From Bacteroidetes bacterium UBA4414 (lineage in GTDB: Bacteria > Bacteroidota > Bacteroidia > Chitinophagales > Chitinophagaceae): a DNA stretch of 21,123 bases. Shown in pieces: positions 13,281 to 20,927 of the stretch. The notes below the pieces were generated by a model. That model searched no databases. It saw only the letters and a program-made list of their open reading frames with translations, and had not been told where the DNA came from. Made by a program: the position numbers and the translations under genes. Numbering within the stretch: the stretch's first letter is position 1; each line of letters opens with the position of its first letter. Where the stretch lies: NCBI GenBank assembly GCA_002389765.1, contig DGQM01000014.1, positions 1 through 21,123 of the forward strand, read 5' to 3'.

Positions 13281-15500
13281 TTAGTTGGCATATTCGCTCA
13301 TGAATTTGATGCGCATCATCTGCAACTGTTCTATCGTTACATCGCGGTCTTTGAATTCTTCATAAGCGCTATCCAGCGTGTCATCGTGGCTACTGCGGAA
13401 GAAGTCAAAGATGTCTTCCTGTTCGTATTCATCCAACTCTTGTTCCAGACAATAGTCAAGGTTCAGCTTGGTGCCACTTGCTACAATGGTTTCCATCTCT
13501 ACCAGCAGGTCTTGCAGGCTCAGGTCTTTGTTTTTAGCAATGGTTTCCAGCGGTATCTTCTTATCTATATTCTGGATGATGAACACCTTCATGCCGCTCT
13601 TATTCACCACGCTTTTCATCACAAAATCGTCCGGACGGGTAATGTCGTTCTCCTCTACATACTTGGCTATCATGTCTACAAACTTGCGTCCGTAGCGCAG
13701 TGCCTTGCCCTTGCTCACACCTTGTATCTTCTCCAGCTCCTCCATTGTGGTAGGGTAGCTGATAGCCATGTCCTCCAGCGAGTTTTCGAGGAAGATAACG
13801 AATGGCGGAAGGCTCTTTTCTTTTGCTACCTGCCTGCGCAGGTTTTTCAGCATATCAAACAGCACAGGGTCTACCGTTGCAGGACCACCGCTGCCGCCTG
13901 TTACTTCTTCATCATCGCCATCGGCATCTTCATAGTTGTGGTTCAACACTACCATGATAGAGAACGGCTTTTTCAGGAATTTATGTCCTTTGTCGGTAAT
14001 CTTCAGCAGGCCATACTCTTCAATGTCTTTGCGCACGAGGCCTTCCAGCATCATCTGGCGGATGAGCGAATACCAGAAGTTGTCTTCCATCTTCATAATC
14101 AAACCGCTGCCGAAAGATTTCAGTTTGTCGTGACGGAAAGTCTTTATCTGCGGGTTCGATTTGCCGAGTATAATGTCTACTACGTAGTTTATATTAAAGC
14201 GTTCGTCCAGCTCGTTGATGGTATCCAGTACAATCTTAGAGCTATCGCGTACTTCCAGTTTTTCTTTCGGGTTCAGGCAATTATCGCAGTTGCCGCAATT
14301 GTCTTGCTTCAGTTCTTCACCAAAGTAGTAGAGCAACAGCTTGCGGCGGCATACGCCACTCTCTGCATAGGCAACGGTTTCAGATATCAGCTGTGCACCC
14401 ATTTCGCGTTCGCTCAGTGGCTTATCGCGCATCAGGTGTTCCAGCTTCTGTACATCTTTGTGAGAGTAGTAGAGGATGCATTTACCCTCCAGCCCATCGC
14501 GGCCTGCACGGCCAGTTTCCTGGTAGTAGTTCTCCAGCGATTTTGGAATATTGTAGTGTATTACAAACCTTACATCTGGCTTGTCTATACCCATGCCGAA
14601 TGCTATAGTTGCTACTATCACATCCACATCCTCCATCAGAAACTGATCCTGACGTTGTGCGCGAATGTTGGCCTCAAGCCCCGCATGGTAGGCTACTGCC
14701 GATATGCCGTTTGCCTGCAGTGTCTGTGCCAGTTCTTCTGTCGTCTTACGGTTGAGGGTATATATTATACCGCTCTTGCCCTTCATACCGTGTATGAACT
14801 TTACCATGTTTTTCAGTACGCTCTCTTTCTTGCCCTTCGGCATGATTTCGTAGTACAGATTAGCACGGTTGAACGATGATATGAAGATATTGGGTTGGCG
14901 CAGAGCCAGATTCTTAACAATATCGTCCTGCACTTTTGGGGTAGCAGTAGCCGTAAGGGCAATGATTGGCAGGTCGGGGTTTATCTCGTCTATCATATCG
15001 CGCAGTTTGCGATACTCCGGGCGAAAATCGTGTCCCCATTCAGATATACAGTGTGCCTCATCTACCGCTACGAATGATATATTCATATCGGAGAAGAAGG
15101 TAATATTTTCTTGTTTGGTAAGTGTTTCGGGTGCTACGTACAGCATTTTGGTGCTGCCGTCCATCAGGTCGCTTTTTACCTTTTTCTGCTGTGCTTTTGT
15201 GAGGGTGCTGTTGAGGAAGTGCGCCACATTGTCTTTGCTGCTATAGCCACGTATCAGGTCTACCTGATTCTTCATTAGGGCAATAAGGGGAGATACGATG
15301 ATGGCTACACCCTCGCTGAGCAAGGCTGGCAGTTGGTAGCAAAGCGATTTGCCACCACCCGTTGGCATGATAACAAATGTATCTTGCCCCGATAGTATGC
15401 TCTTGATTATCTTTTCCTGCTCTCCTTTAAATGCATCAAACCCGAAGTGCTCCTGCAAGGCCTTCTTGAGGTTCACTTTATTAGTGGTAACGGCAGCCAT
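13281..15500 (-). CDS. recQ: ATP-dependent DNA helicase RecQ
   Basis: A 739-residue 3'-5' DNA helicase acting in recombination and stalled-fork repair. The SF2 core is complete: Q-motif-like GFDAFKGEQ at ~20-28, Walker A MPTGGGKS with K51, DEAH at 147-150, TATATP at 183-188, and QETGRAGRDG at 327-336. The RecQ zinc site is C384, C402, C405 and C408. A winged-helix RQC region (~415-515) is followed by an acidic/Gly-rich linker (~523-542), an HRDC domain (~545-615) for structured-DNA binding, and a C-terminal helix-turn-helix-like extension (~635-735), normal for the long Bacteroidota form and absent from E. coli RecQ (about 610 aa). The ATG at 15500 puts the core at the usual distance. It is not closely coupled to folK (169-base gap) and has its own terminator. 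Confidence 0.97.
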   Translation of the reverse strand: MAAVTTNKVNLKKALQEHFGFDAFKGEQEKIIKSILSGQDTFVIMPTGGGKSLCYQLPALLSEGVAIIVSPLIALMKNQVDLIRGYSSKDNVAHFLNSTLTKAQQKKVKSDLMDGSTKMLYVAPETLTKQENITFFSDMNISFVAVDEAHCISEWGHDFRPEYRKLRDMIDEINPDLPIIALTATATPKVQDDIVKNLALRQPNIFISSFNRANLYYEIMPKGKKESVLKNMVKFIHGMKGKSGIIYTLNRKTTEELAQTLQANGISAVAYHAGLEANIRAQRQDQFLMEDVDVIVATIAFGMGIDKPDVRFVIHYNIPKSLENYYQETGRAGRDGLEGKCILYYSHKDVQKLEHLMRDKPLSEREMGAQLISETVAYAESGVCRRKLLLYYFGEELKQDNCGNCDNCLNPKEKLEVRDSSKIVLDTINELDERFNINYVVDIILGKSNPQIKTFRHDKLKSFGSGLIMKMEDNFWYSLIRQMMLEGLVRKDIEEYGLLKITDKGHKFLKKPFSIMVVLNHNYEDADGDDEEVTGGSGGPATVDPVLFDMLKNLRRQVAKEKSLPPFVIFLENSLEDMAISYPTTMEELEKIQGVSKGKALRYGRKFVDMIAKYVEENDITRPDDFVMKSVVNKSGMKVFIIQNIDKKIPLETIAKNKDLSLQDLLVEMETIVASGTKLNLDYCLEQELDEYEQEDIFDFFRSSHDDTLDSAYEEFKDRDVTIEQLQMMRIKFMSEYAN

Positions 15501-15592
15501 ATTTCACAATTTTTAACCTAACGTAAATTTCAAATCATCCGCAATCTTTATATGAGTCGTTGTTATAGCAGAGGCCTTTGGCGAAAGGTGTG

Positions 15593-15626
15593 CGAAATTA
15601 ACGATTATCAAGTTAAGAAAATCAAA
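15593..15626 (-). promoter_or_regulatory. Candidate recQ promoter
   Basis: On the minus strand TTTG (15623-15626) and TAATTTCG (15593-15600, one mismatch to TAnnTTTG) are 22 bases apart. The leader to the recQ ATG would be about 85 bases. The rest of this gap shows no recognisable gene. Confidence 0.35.
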
Positions 15627-15669
15627 AGAGATATGCAATACCTCACGGGATTGTAAAATTAACTTCAGG

Positions 15670-16158
15670 TTAAAATTTGTAATTCCTTACCTCCAGATTA
15701 TCAGGACATTCTGCCAGTAATGTGGCTACAGACTTGTGCAGGGCAGGGTGTATGTAGCCTGCGGCAATATCGTTGAGGGGGATGAGTGCAAAACGGCGAT
15801 TTTGTAATTGAGGATGAGGTACTTGCAGATTATTGTCCTTAATAATATCGTCGTTGTATAATAATATATCAATATCCAGTGTGCGCTGCCCCCAGCGAAT
15901 GGTACGCTGGCGGCCAAGCAGTGCTTCTATGTTTTGGGTAAGTGACAGCAACTCCTGCGGGTTCAGACCGGTTTCTATACACAATGCCATGTTCAGGAAA
16001 TCTGGCTGGTCTTCAAGCCCCCAGGCAGCGGTTTCGTAGATGGCCGATTGGCCTACTATGCTGCAACGGGCATCCTGCAACAGCAGCATAGCTTTTTCAA
16101 ACCATTCTTCGCGGTTGCCCTCGTTGCTGCCGAGTAATAAGTAAACTGTATTAGCCAT
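15670..16158 (-). CDS. folK: 2-amino-4-hydroxy-6-hydroxymethyldihydropteridine pyrophosphokinase
   Basis: A 162-residue cytosolic enzyme of folate synthesis: it transfers pyrophosphate from ATP to 6-hydroxymethyl-7,8-dihydropterin, before dihydropteroate synthase. Family landmarks are LLLGSNEGNR at 7-16, ETAAWGLEDQPDFLNMAL at 42-59 (pterin-binding loop), RWGQRTLDIDILLY at 88-101 with the Mg-binding D95 and D97, and VPHPQLQNRRFALIPL at 113-128. Length is normal. No other folate gene lies in the window. A TAnnTTTG match 11 bases upstream of the ATG suggests an almost leaderless transcript. Confidence 0.95.
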   Translation of the reverse strand: MANTVYLLLGSNEGNREEWFEKAMLLLQDARCSIVGQSAIYETAAWGLEDQPDFLNMALCIETGLNPQELLSLTQNIEALLGRQRTIRWGQRTLDIDILLYNDDIIKDNNLQVPHPQLQNRRFALIPLNDIAAGYIHPALHKSVATLLAECPDNLEVRNYKF

Positions 16159-16168
16159 TAATGAAGCG

Positions 16169-16188
16169 CAAAGATAGATTTATCTTTA
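16169..16188. promoter_or_regulatory. Back-to-back -7 boxes in a palindrome (folK leftward, small gene rightward)
   Basis: Minus-strand TATCTTTG at 16169-16176 matches TAnnTTTG exactly and faces folK. Plus-strand TATCTTTA at 16181-16188 matches all but the last base and faces the gene at 16234. Together they form AAAGATA-GATT-TATCTTT, a symmetric 18-base dyad. Confidence 0.45.
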
Positions 16189-16233
16189 GGTTTGTTTATA
16201 GATGATATTTCATTAGAAGTGAATTAAGATTAT

Positions 16234-16515
16234 ATGAATAGAGCTTTTCATGTACTAATGGAAATGATATTCTGGGTGCTGATTTTTCTCAGCCCGATGC
16301 TCGCATTTCTTGCTATTGGTATGTTGATGTTATTGTATGTAGATGTTCCATTGTATGCATTTTATACAGCAGCAGGTGTGGGCATATTGACAGGCATATT
16401 TGTTGCAGAAAAAATTAGACGAAAGTATGGTTGTGTAAACTATATGAGCAGGATATTGGCTACGCCTGATATTGAGCCTGCAGATAATGAGGATGAGAAG
16501 AAAAGATGCAGGTGA
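16234..16515 (+). CDS. Small membrane protein of unknown function, 93 aa
   Basis: I do not recognise a family. The protein has two hydrophobic segments (about residues 8-34 and 38-58) separated by a short turn containing Asp-Val-Pro, then a basic cluster EKIRRKYG that should lie in the cytoplasm, and a charged tail (ADNEDEKKRCR). This two-helix hairpin with a cytosolic tail is typical of small inner-membrane proteins. It stands in an AT-rich accessory patch. Its stop codon lies inside a GATG-led hairpin (16505-16526) that resembles the REP-like elements further right, so its last few codons may have been supplied by that element. Confidence 0.6.
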   Translation: MNRAFHVLMEMIFWVLIFLSPMLAFLAIGMLMLLYVDVPLYAFYTAAGVGILTGIFVAEKIRRKYGCVNYMSRILATPDIEPADNEDEKKRCR

Positions 16516-16526
16516 AGAACACCTGC
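16505..16526 (+). repeat. GATG-led hairpin, possible REP-like element
   Basis: GATG (16505-16508) is followed by CAGGTG-AAGAA-CACCTG, a 6-bp hairpin extendable by one G-C pair. The layout matches the GATG-led hairpins around the RAYT gene, but the stem sequence differs, so membership is uncertain. There is no T-run, arguing against a terminator. Confidence 0.35.
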
Positions 16527-16557
16527 GGCGGTAAAATAAATAACACTACAAATAAAG

Positions 16558-17082
16558 ATGGCTGATTCTAGAAAAAAAATAATTTTAACAGTTTTATGTA
16601 CACTTCTCGGACTTATTATTTACTTGTCTTTTAAACTTAGGAACGATGAGGAGAAAGAAATATTGAAAAATAATTATAGCGTTATTGGTGTAATATCTAA
16701 TGTAGGGATGAAAACAATGGATGTTGTTTACACAATAAATAATCAGACGTATAGATATACATGCAATAAGCCTTATTCAGGTATCACATCAGGAGAGGAG
16801 TTTTATACACTTGCGGGTAAATCGGATTTGAGTAGAGCAATAGTGTATTATTCAAAACCAGTTATTGACACAATAAAATATAAGTTTGCTATAGTTAGTC
16901 CACTTGATATTGATAAATTATTCATCGATGATAGTGAAATAGCATTCAGTTATGAGGTTGGAAATAAAGAATATGATAGAATACAAAAGTATGATGATGG
17001 TAAACGACCAGGCAATGTGAAAAAACTAAAAGTTATATACCCTGCTGTTCAAGATGTTCTGCAAGGCATCTTGAACGAATAA
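16558..17082 (+). CDS. Hypothetical membrane-anchored protein, 174 aa
   Basis: I do not recognise a family. Residues 1-6 are charged, residues ~7-25 form one transmembrane helix (KIILTVLCTLLGLIIYLSF), and the remaining ~145 residues are polar and probably extracytoplasmic, with beta-rich segments such as YSVIGVISNVGMKTMDVVYTI and TYRYTCNKPYSG. Because no signal-peptidase site is obvious, the helix probably stays as an anchor. The gene is strikingly AT-rich and uses A/T-ending codons unlike recQ or sppA, suggesting recent acquisition. Its last codons lie within a perfect 10-bp inverted repeat (17047-17076) belonging to the RAYT-associated set, so the C-terminus may have been altered by insertion of that element. 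Confidence 0.6.
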   Translation: MADSRKKIILTVLCTLLGLIIYLSFKLRNDEEKEILKNNYSVIGVISNVGMKTMDVVYTINNQTYRYTCNKPYSGITSGEEFYTLAGKSDLSRAIVYYSKPVIDTIKYKFAIVSPLDIDKLFIDDSEIAFSYEVGNKEYDRIQKYDDGKRPGNVKKLKVIYPAVQDVLQGILNE

Positions 17083-17104
17083 TAAGATGCCGTTTTGTAA
17101 ACGG
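17047..17104. repeat. Left REP-like palindromes of the RAYT
   Basis: Two palindromes: GTTCAAGATG / CATCTTGAAC (17047-17056 and 17067-17076, 10-base loop) inside the end of the upstream gene, then GATG (17086-17089) leading CCGTTT-TGT-AAACGG (17090-17104). A further GATGCCGTT occurs at 17134-17142. The larger palindrome, read on the minus strand, has the same loop ends as the right-hand copy, CC...GAA next to GATG/CATC. Confidence 0.75.
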
Positions 17105-17156
17105 AATTTGAAATACTGTTGCTGATGATTTTTGATGCCGTTAACTTAGATGTATA

Positions 17157-17687
17157 ATGGGGTACGCTTATAAAATACATAATCAGCAAGGGGTATATTT
17201 CATAACATGCACCGTTGTACAATGGATAGATGTTTTTACGCGTAGGAAATATGCTGATATAGTAATAGATAGTCTTCGTTATTGCCAGCAAAACAAAGGC
17301 TTGCGCATATTTGGTTGGGTAATAATGAGCAACCATCTGCATATGATAGTATCATGCGATGAAGAAACTAATCTTAGTGATGTGCTGCGTGATTTTAAGA
17401 AATATACATCAACACAAGTTGTAGATGCAATAGAGAAGAACACGCAGGAAAGCCGAAGGAGCTGGTTGCTATGGTTGTTGAAAAAAGATGGTAATATACA
17501 ATTCTGGCAACCTGATAACCATGCTAAAGAAATTGTGAGTTTGGAGTTCTTCAACTCAAAACTTGGATATATCCATGACAATCCTGTAAGGGCAGGCATT
17601 GTAGAAAAACAGGAGGAGTATCTATACAGCAGTGCACGAGATTATTATGGCAAGGACGGGTTGCTAAAAATCAGTACTTTCATGTAG
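17157..17687 (+). CDS. REP-associated Y1 (HUH) transposase, RAYT / IS200-like family
   Basis: A 176-residue single-strand DNA transposase-like enzyme. GVYFITCTVVQWIDVFTRR is the typical opening strand of RAYTs. The HUH metal-binding pair is H60-L61-H62 in VIMSNHLHMIVS. A FKKYTSTQVV helix follows, and the C-terminal block GYIHDNPVRAG contains the probable catalytic tyrosine Y138. All key residues are present, so the enzyme looks intact. RAYTs cleave single-stranded REP hairpins next to a short guide tetranucleotide; here flanking hairpins share GATG. The extended N-terminus and length (176 against ~140 for IS200 TnpA) and the absence of TnpB favour RAYT over IS200/IS605. The AT content is high, like the two small genes to its left. 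A TAACTTAG box at 17142-17149 is a weak promoter candidate. Confidence 0.88.
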   Translation: MGYAYKIHNQQGVYFITCTVVQWIDVFTRRKYADIVIDSLRYCQQNKGLRIFGWVIMSNHLHMIVSCDEETNLSDVLRDFKKYTSTQVVDAIEKNTQESRRSWLLWLLKKDGNIQFWQPDNHAKEIVSLEFFNSKLGYIHDNPVRAGIVEKQEEYLYSSARDYYGKDGLLKISTFM

Positions 17688-17700
17688 CTGCATAGCCATG

Positions 17701-17762
17701 AATGCCGTTCGGAGAACGGAGTGCTATTTTTAGTTCCGGATGCCCTTCGGAACATCCGGAAC
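17701..17762. repeat. Right REP-like palindromes of the RAYT
   Basis: AATG (17701-17704) leads CCGTTC-GGA-GAACGG (17705-17719); 13 bases later comes GTTCCGGATG / CATCCGGAAC (17733-17742 and 17753-17762, loop CCCTTCGGAA). The large palindrome matches the left copy at GTTC..GATG and CATC..GAAC with compensating changes in the stem (AA/TT against CG/CG), which preserves pairing. Confidence 0.8.
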
Positions 17763-17785
17763 AGCGGTATGTATAGGGACCTAAG

Positions 17786-18190
17786 CTATTCTTTTAGCTT
17801 TATTGTTCCAGCGTTGTAATTGTCGTTAGGTACGGGCTCTATTTGCCAGTGAGCTGTACCTTCTTCACCACCGGCTAAGTTGATATTATAGTTTGTAATA
17901 GCAACTCTGGCTTTCTTCTGAGAGCTGTAAGTTACATTGAAATAACCCACGTCATTTGTAGTAAATTTAAAAGATTGCCATCGTTCCGTATGGTTGAACA
18001 TAAAGCCTTTATCTTCTGTAGCCCGAAGATAAAAATCTCTTTTGCTTACCACTTTGCCGGTACTATCTACAATAATACCGTATAGTTTTCTGTCATTTTT
18101 TATTTTGCCGTTGCAAGAACTTATCAGGATGGTAGTGATAGCTACAGAAAATGTAACCAAAATAGTTTTAATAGTTAGCTTAAGTTTCAT
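17786..18190 (-). CDS. Predicted lipoprotein with a carboxypeptidase-regulatory-like fold
   Basis: A 134-residue lipoprotein. The N-terminus is basic (MKLKLTIK), then hydrophobic, with lipobox-like LISSC giving Cys26 as lipidated residue. The mature part has the pattern YGIIVDSTGKVVSKRDFYL ... FTTNDVGYFNVTY ... ARVAITNY, which resembles the beta-sandwich CarboxypepD_reg-like domain widespread in Bacteroidota surface proteins; this is pattern recognition only. It ends 23 bases from the right REP-like palindrome and is transcribed toward it. A 6-bp AAGCTA/TAGCTT hairpin covers its stop codon but has no T-run. Function is unknown; a structural or ligand-binding envelope role is likely. Confidence 0.65.
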   Translation of the reverse strand: MKLKLTIKTILVTFSVAITTILISSCNGKIKNDRKLYGIIVDSTGKVVSKRDFYLRATEDKGFMFNHTERWQSFKFTTNDVGYFNVTYSSQKKARVAITNYNINLAGGEEGTAHWQIEPVPNDNYNAGTIKLKE

Positions 18191-18269
18191 TTATATGGTT
18201 TTAACAGTCTGGCAAATTCGAAACATGTTATCTGAGATATAACCATCTCTCTGCATCTGCAAAAATAGC

Positions 18270-18851
18270 CTAATGCGTATTTTCTTTCTTAGCCCTCGTC
18301 AACATACCCTCTAGGTTGTAGGCGCCAACCTCGTGTAGGTTGGCTATCAGCTTTTGGTAGATGGCGCATAGCGGATTGCTCTCTACATCTGCTAGATAGT
18401 CTATCAGTGCTTCCAGTTCTTTGCGTTTCAGCTTGTAGGCCTGTTCTACAAATATTTCGGGGTGGTCTGCCGCTACGGTCAGTACGGCATGTTGCAGTTT
18501 ATCGCTCACGCCGCTGCTCCATTTCATGTCTTTACATAGGCCTACACCTATCTTCAGTACACTGTCGGGTAGCATTTTGCCTGCATCCTGAAAGGCAGTC
18601 AGGTATTGGTCGTACACATAATACAGTTGCTTGCGGTCGTCAGGGTCAAACACATCTATAAATACCTGCTTTGTTTTCGGGAAGTTATTCAGGAAATCGA
18701 GCTGCTGTATAATGGCAAGCCTATTCTTTTCCAGTATCTGGTAAGAGCGCCATACCCTTTCGGCAGGTGGTATCAATGGGTTCTTTACGTCTTGTGCATG
18801 GGCAATAGTGCTGCCGATGGCAATAAAGAGTATCCATAATATGTGGCGCAT
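18270..18851 (-). CDS. Secreted protein of unknown function, 193 aa
   Basis: I do not recognise a family. Residues 1-19 form a signal peptide ending in AHA, with QD as mature start. The mature part is largely helical and charged (for example YKLKRKELEALIDYLADVE) with two cysteines, no lipobox and no membrane helix, so it should be periplasmic or secreted. Base composition matches sppA and recQ rather than the AT-rich patch to the left. It is divergent from sppA across a 149-base gap. The ATG at 18851 gives a standard signal peptide. No terminator is clear after its stop. Confidence 0.7.
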   Translation of the reverse strand: MRHILWILFIAIGSTIAHAQDVKNPLIPPAERVWRSYQILEKNRLAIIQQLDFLNNFPKTKQVFIDVFDPDDRKQLYYVYDQYLTAFQDAGKMLPDSVLKIGVGLCKDMKWSSGVSDKLQHAVLTVAADHPEIFVEQAYKLKRKELEALIDYLADVESNPLCAIYQKLIANLHEVGAYNLEGMLTRAKKENTH

Positions 18852-18950
18852 ACCGATGTTGTAGGTTTGTTGGCAAGTTAAAAAGAAAAGTTCACCTACT
18901 ATCTACCCCCGTTCACCGATTTTCAGGATATATGCACATTCTTTTACCTG

Positions 18951-18958
18951 TATATTTG
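18951..18958 (+). promoter_or_regulatory. Candidate -7 box for sppA
   Basis: TATATTTG is an exact TAnnTTTG match 42 bases before the sppA ATG. A -33 TTTG is not clear at the expected distance. Confidence 0.5.
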
Positions 18959-19000
18959 TGCCGTTATTCAATAGAATAACAAAACTCAAACTAATAACTG

Positions 19001-20776
19001 ATGAAACAATTTTTTAAGATGTTCTTTGCATCGCTATTGGCGATGATTGTAACGGGCGTTATCATTTTCGGCGTATTTATCGGGCTTATCGTAGCAGCGG
19101 TAAAAAATTCGGCCAAAACTGAAACACAAACAACTGTTGCAGAAAACAGTGTATTGACGATTGACCTGTCGAACATGATGCACGAGCGCAGCGAGCGCAA
19201 TTCGTTGGCAGTATTTGCCGATGGCGATGAAAACAATGCTGGTGTATATGATGCCATCAAGGCACTGGAGGCAGCAAAAGACGATAGCAAGATTAAAGGT
19301 ATATTAATAAAACTAAACCCGAGTGCAAACGGCTGGGCAACTATGCAGCAAATGCGCAATGCCATAGTAGACTTCCGTAAGAGCGGCAAGTTTGTATATG
19401 CTTATGGCGAGAACATCACACAAGGAGCATACTATATGGCTACCGCGGCAGACAGTATCTATCTGAACCCGATGGGCGATATGGAGCTGAAAGGTTTTGC
19501 TACCATCCTTGCCTTCTTCAAGGGTACGTTGGATAAACTGGAGCTGGAGCCTGAAATATTCTATGCAGGTAAATTCAAAAGTGCTACAGAGCCTTTCCGT
19601 GCTGATAAGATGAGCGATGCCAACCGCATACAGGTGGCAGAGTTTCAGAAAGATTTCTGGAGCGAATTCCTGAAAGCGGCATCTACATTCTCTAAACAAG
19701 ATACAGCTACGTTGTATCAATTGGCAGCAAGCGGTGCTATCGAGTTTCCGCAGGATGCTTTGAAAAACAAACTGGTATCAAACCTGCTGTATTGGGATCA
19801 GGTAGAAGACCGCATCAAAGCTAAAACAGGTGGTAAAGAAAAAGACAAAGTGAAATACGTAAGCCTGTCTGAATACGCATCTACATTGGATGATGGTACT
19901 GCGGGCGATAGCAGGGTAGCGGTATTGTATGCAGAAGGTAGCATTGTAGATGGTGAAAGCGATGATGATTATCAGATAGCTTCTCAGAACATGATAGAGC
20001 AGATACGCAAACTGCGCAACAACGATAAAGTAAAAGCAGTGGTATTGCGTGTAAATTCGGGCGGTGGCAGTGCATTGGCATCAGAAGTGATATTGCGCGA
20101 GTTGCAATTGCTGAAAGCTAAAAAGCCATTGGTAGCTTCTATGGGCGATGTTGCAGCATCTGGTGGTTACTACATTCTTTGTCAAGCAGATAGCATTTTT
20201 GCATTGCCTAACACAATAACGGGTAGCATTGGTGTATTCACGATGATGTTTAACGGCGAAAAACTGATGCGCAATAAACTGGGTGTTACGTTTGATGGTG
20301 TGAAGAATGCTCCGTATGCCGACTTCCCGAATGGTACACGTGCACTTACGGCTGATGAGTCTGCAAAAGTGCAACGCTCTGTAGATAATATCTACATGAT
20401 ATTTAAAAGCCGTGTAGCAACAGGTCGTAAAATGGATATTGCATTGGTGGATAGCTTTGCACAAGGCCGTGTATGGAGTGGTACCGATGCACTGAGCATC
20501 AAGCTGGTAGACGGACTGGGCGATCTGGACCGTGCCATAGCAAGTGCTGCAACACTGGCAAAACTGAAAGACTACGATGTAGTAACATATCCTGAACCTG
20601 TTGATAAATTTGAAAGTCTGATGCGCCGCTTCAAAGGCAACAACGCAAGTGTGGCAGAGCAAATCGTGAAAGCAGAATTTGGTAAAGAGTACGATTGGTA
20701 CAAACAACTGAAACAACTGCGCAAAATGAATGGTGCTGCTATGGCTATGATGCCATTCAGTATGGAGACAAAATAG
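19001..20776 (+). CDS. sppA: Signal peptide peptidase SppA, 67K type
   Basis: A 591-residue inner-membrane serine protease that degrades cleaved signal peptides. One N-terminal transmembrane helix (about residues 9-34) anchors it, and the catalytic part faces the periplasm. It has two tandem ClpP-like S49 halves (about 50-300 and 315-560). The Ser/Lys dyad appears split between them as in E. coli SppA: K193 in GKFKSATEPF in the first half and S387 in MGDVAASGGYY in the second. ITGSIGVF and GRVWSG are further conserved blocks. Length is as expected for the long type. It is a single-gene unit with a TATATTTG promoter box and a strong terminator. Confidence 0.95.
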   Translation: MKQFFKMFFASLLAMIVTGVIIFGVFIGLIVAAVKNSAKTETQTTVAENSVLTIDLSNMMHERSERNSLAVFADGDENNAGVYDAIKALEAAKDDSKIKGILIKLNPSANGWATMQQMRNAIVDFRKSGKFVYAYGENITQGAYYMATAADSIYLNPMGDMELKGFATILAFFKGTLDKLELEPEIFYAGKFKSATEPFRADKMSDANRIQVAEFQKDFWSEFLKAASTFSKQDTATLYQLAASGAIEFPQDALKNKLVSNLLYWDQVEDRIKAKTGGKEKDKVKYVSLSEYASTLDDGTAGDSRVAVLYAEGSIVDGESDDDYQIASQNMIEQIRKLRNNDKVKAVVLRVNSGGGSALASEVILRELQLLKAKKPLVASMGDVAASGGYYILCQADSIFALPNTITGSIGVFTMMFNGEKLMRNKLGVTFDGVKNAPYADFPNGTRALTADESAKVQRSVDNIYMIFKSRVATGRKMDIALVDSFAQGRVWSGTDALSIKLVDGLGDLDRAIASAATLAKLKDYDVVTYPEPVDKFESLMRRFKGNNASVAEQIVKAEFGKEYDWYKQLKQLRKMNGAAMAMMPFSMETK

Positions 20777-20800
20777 GTTTTATTAAATTAATATATGCTG

Positions 20801-20836
20801 AAAAGCCCGTGGAGTAATACTCTACGGGCTTTTTTT
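20801..20836 (+). terminator. Strong Rho-independent terminator of sppA
   Basis: A 15-bp stem with one G-T pair (20801-20815 with 20819-20833), closed by a 3-base loop, runs into seven T bases, with another T-run a few bases later. Confidence 0.92.
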
Positions 20837-20927
20837 GATTTTTTTAAGAAATCCGCAAAACCAAAAAACAAAAGCCCCCGTATCTGTATTTGTAAAACAA
20901 TTCAGCAACAATCTAAAATCAATTTGT

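Larger units (their letters stand above)
17047..17762 (+). mobile_element. REPtron-like unit: RAYT gene between REP-like palindromes
   Basis: The Y1 transposase gene 17157-17687 is bracketed by matching sets of one large (10-bp arms, 10-base loop) and one small (6-bp arms, 3-base loop) palindrome, with the small ones inside and the large ones outside. This arrangement is what is known for TnpA-REP/RAYT loci, where the transposase is usually single copy and domesticated, and REPs are scattered across the genome. Boundaries are approximate; no target-site duplication is expected for this class. Confidence 0.7.

Noticed and set aside
13278..14879. Open frame of 533 codons on the plus strand opposite recQ
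   Set aside because: RecQ has every helicase motif. The antisense translation is rich in His, Phe and Gln with no domain pattern, as expected of a shadow frame.
16508..16526. Hairpin as terminator of the 93-aa gene
   Set aside because: The stem is followed by GCGGTAAAAT, not a T-run, and it includes the stop codon. A REP-like element or chance hairpin is more likely.
17157..17687. Classification of the transposase as a full IS200/IS605 insertion sequence
   Set aside because: There is no tnpB, the protein is longer than IS200 TnpA, and both sides carry paired REP-like palindromes rather than single subterminal end hairpins.
17786..18851. Lipoprotein and secreted protein genes considered as a toxin-antitoxin or polymorphic-toxin pair
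   Set aside because: Both carry export signals, they are separated by 79 bases, and neither shows toxin, immunity or nuclease motifs.
20081..20716. Open frame of 211 codons on the minus strand opposite sppA
   Set aside because: SppA is complete with its Ser/Lys dyad. The antisense translation is Cys/His/Phe-rich without recognisable features.
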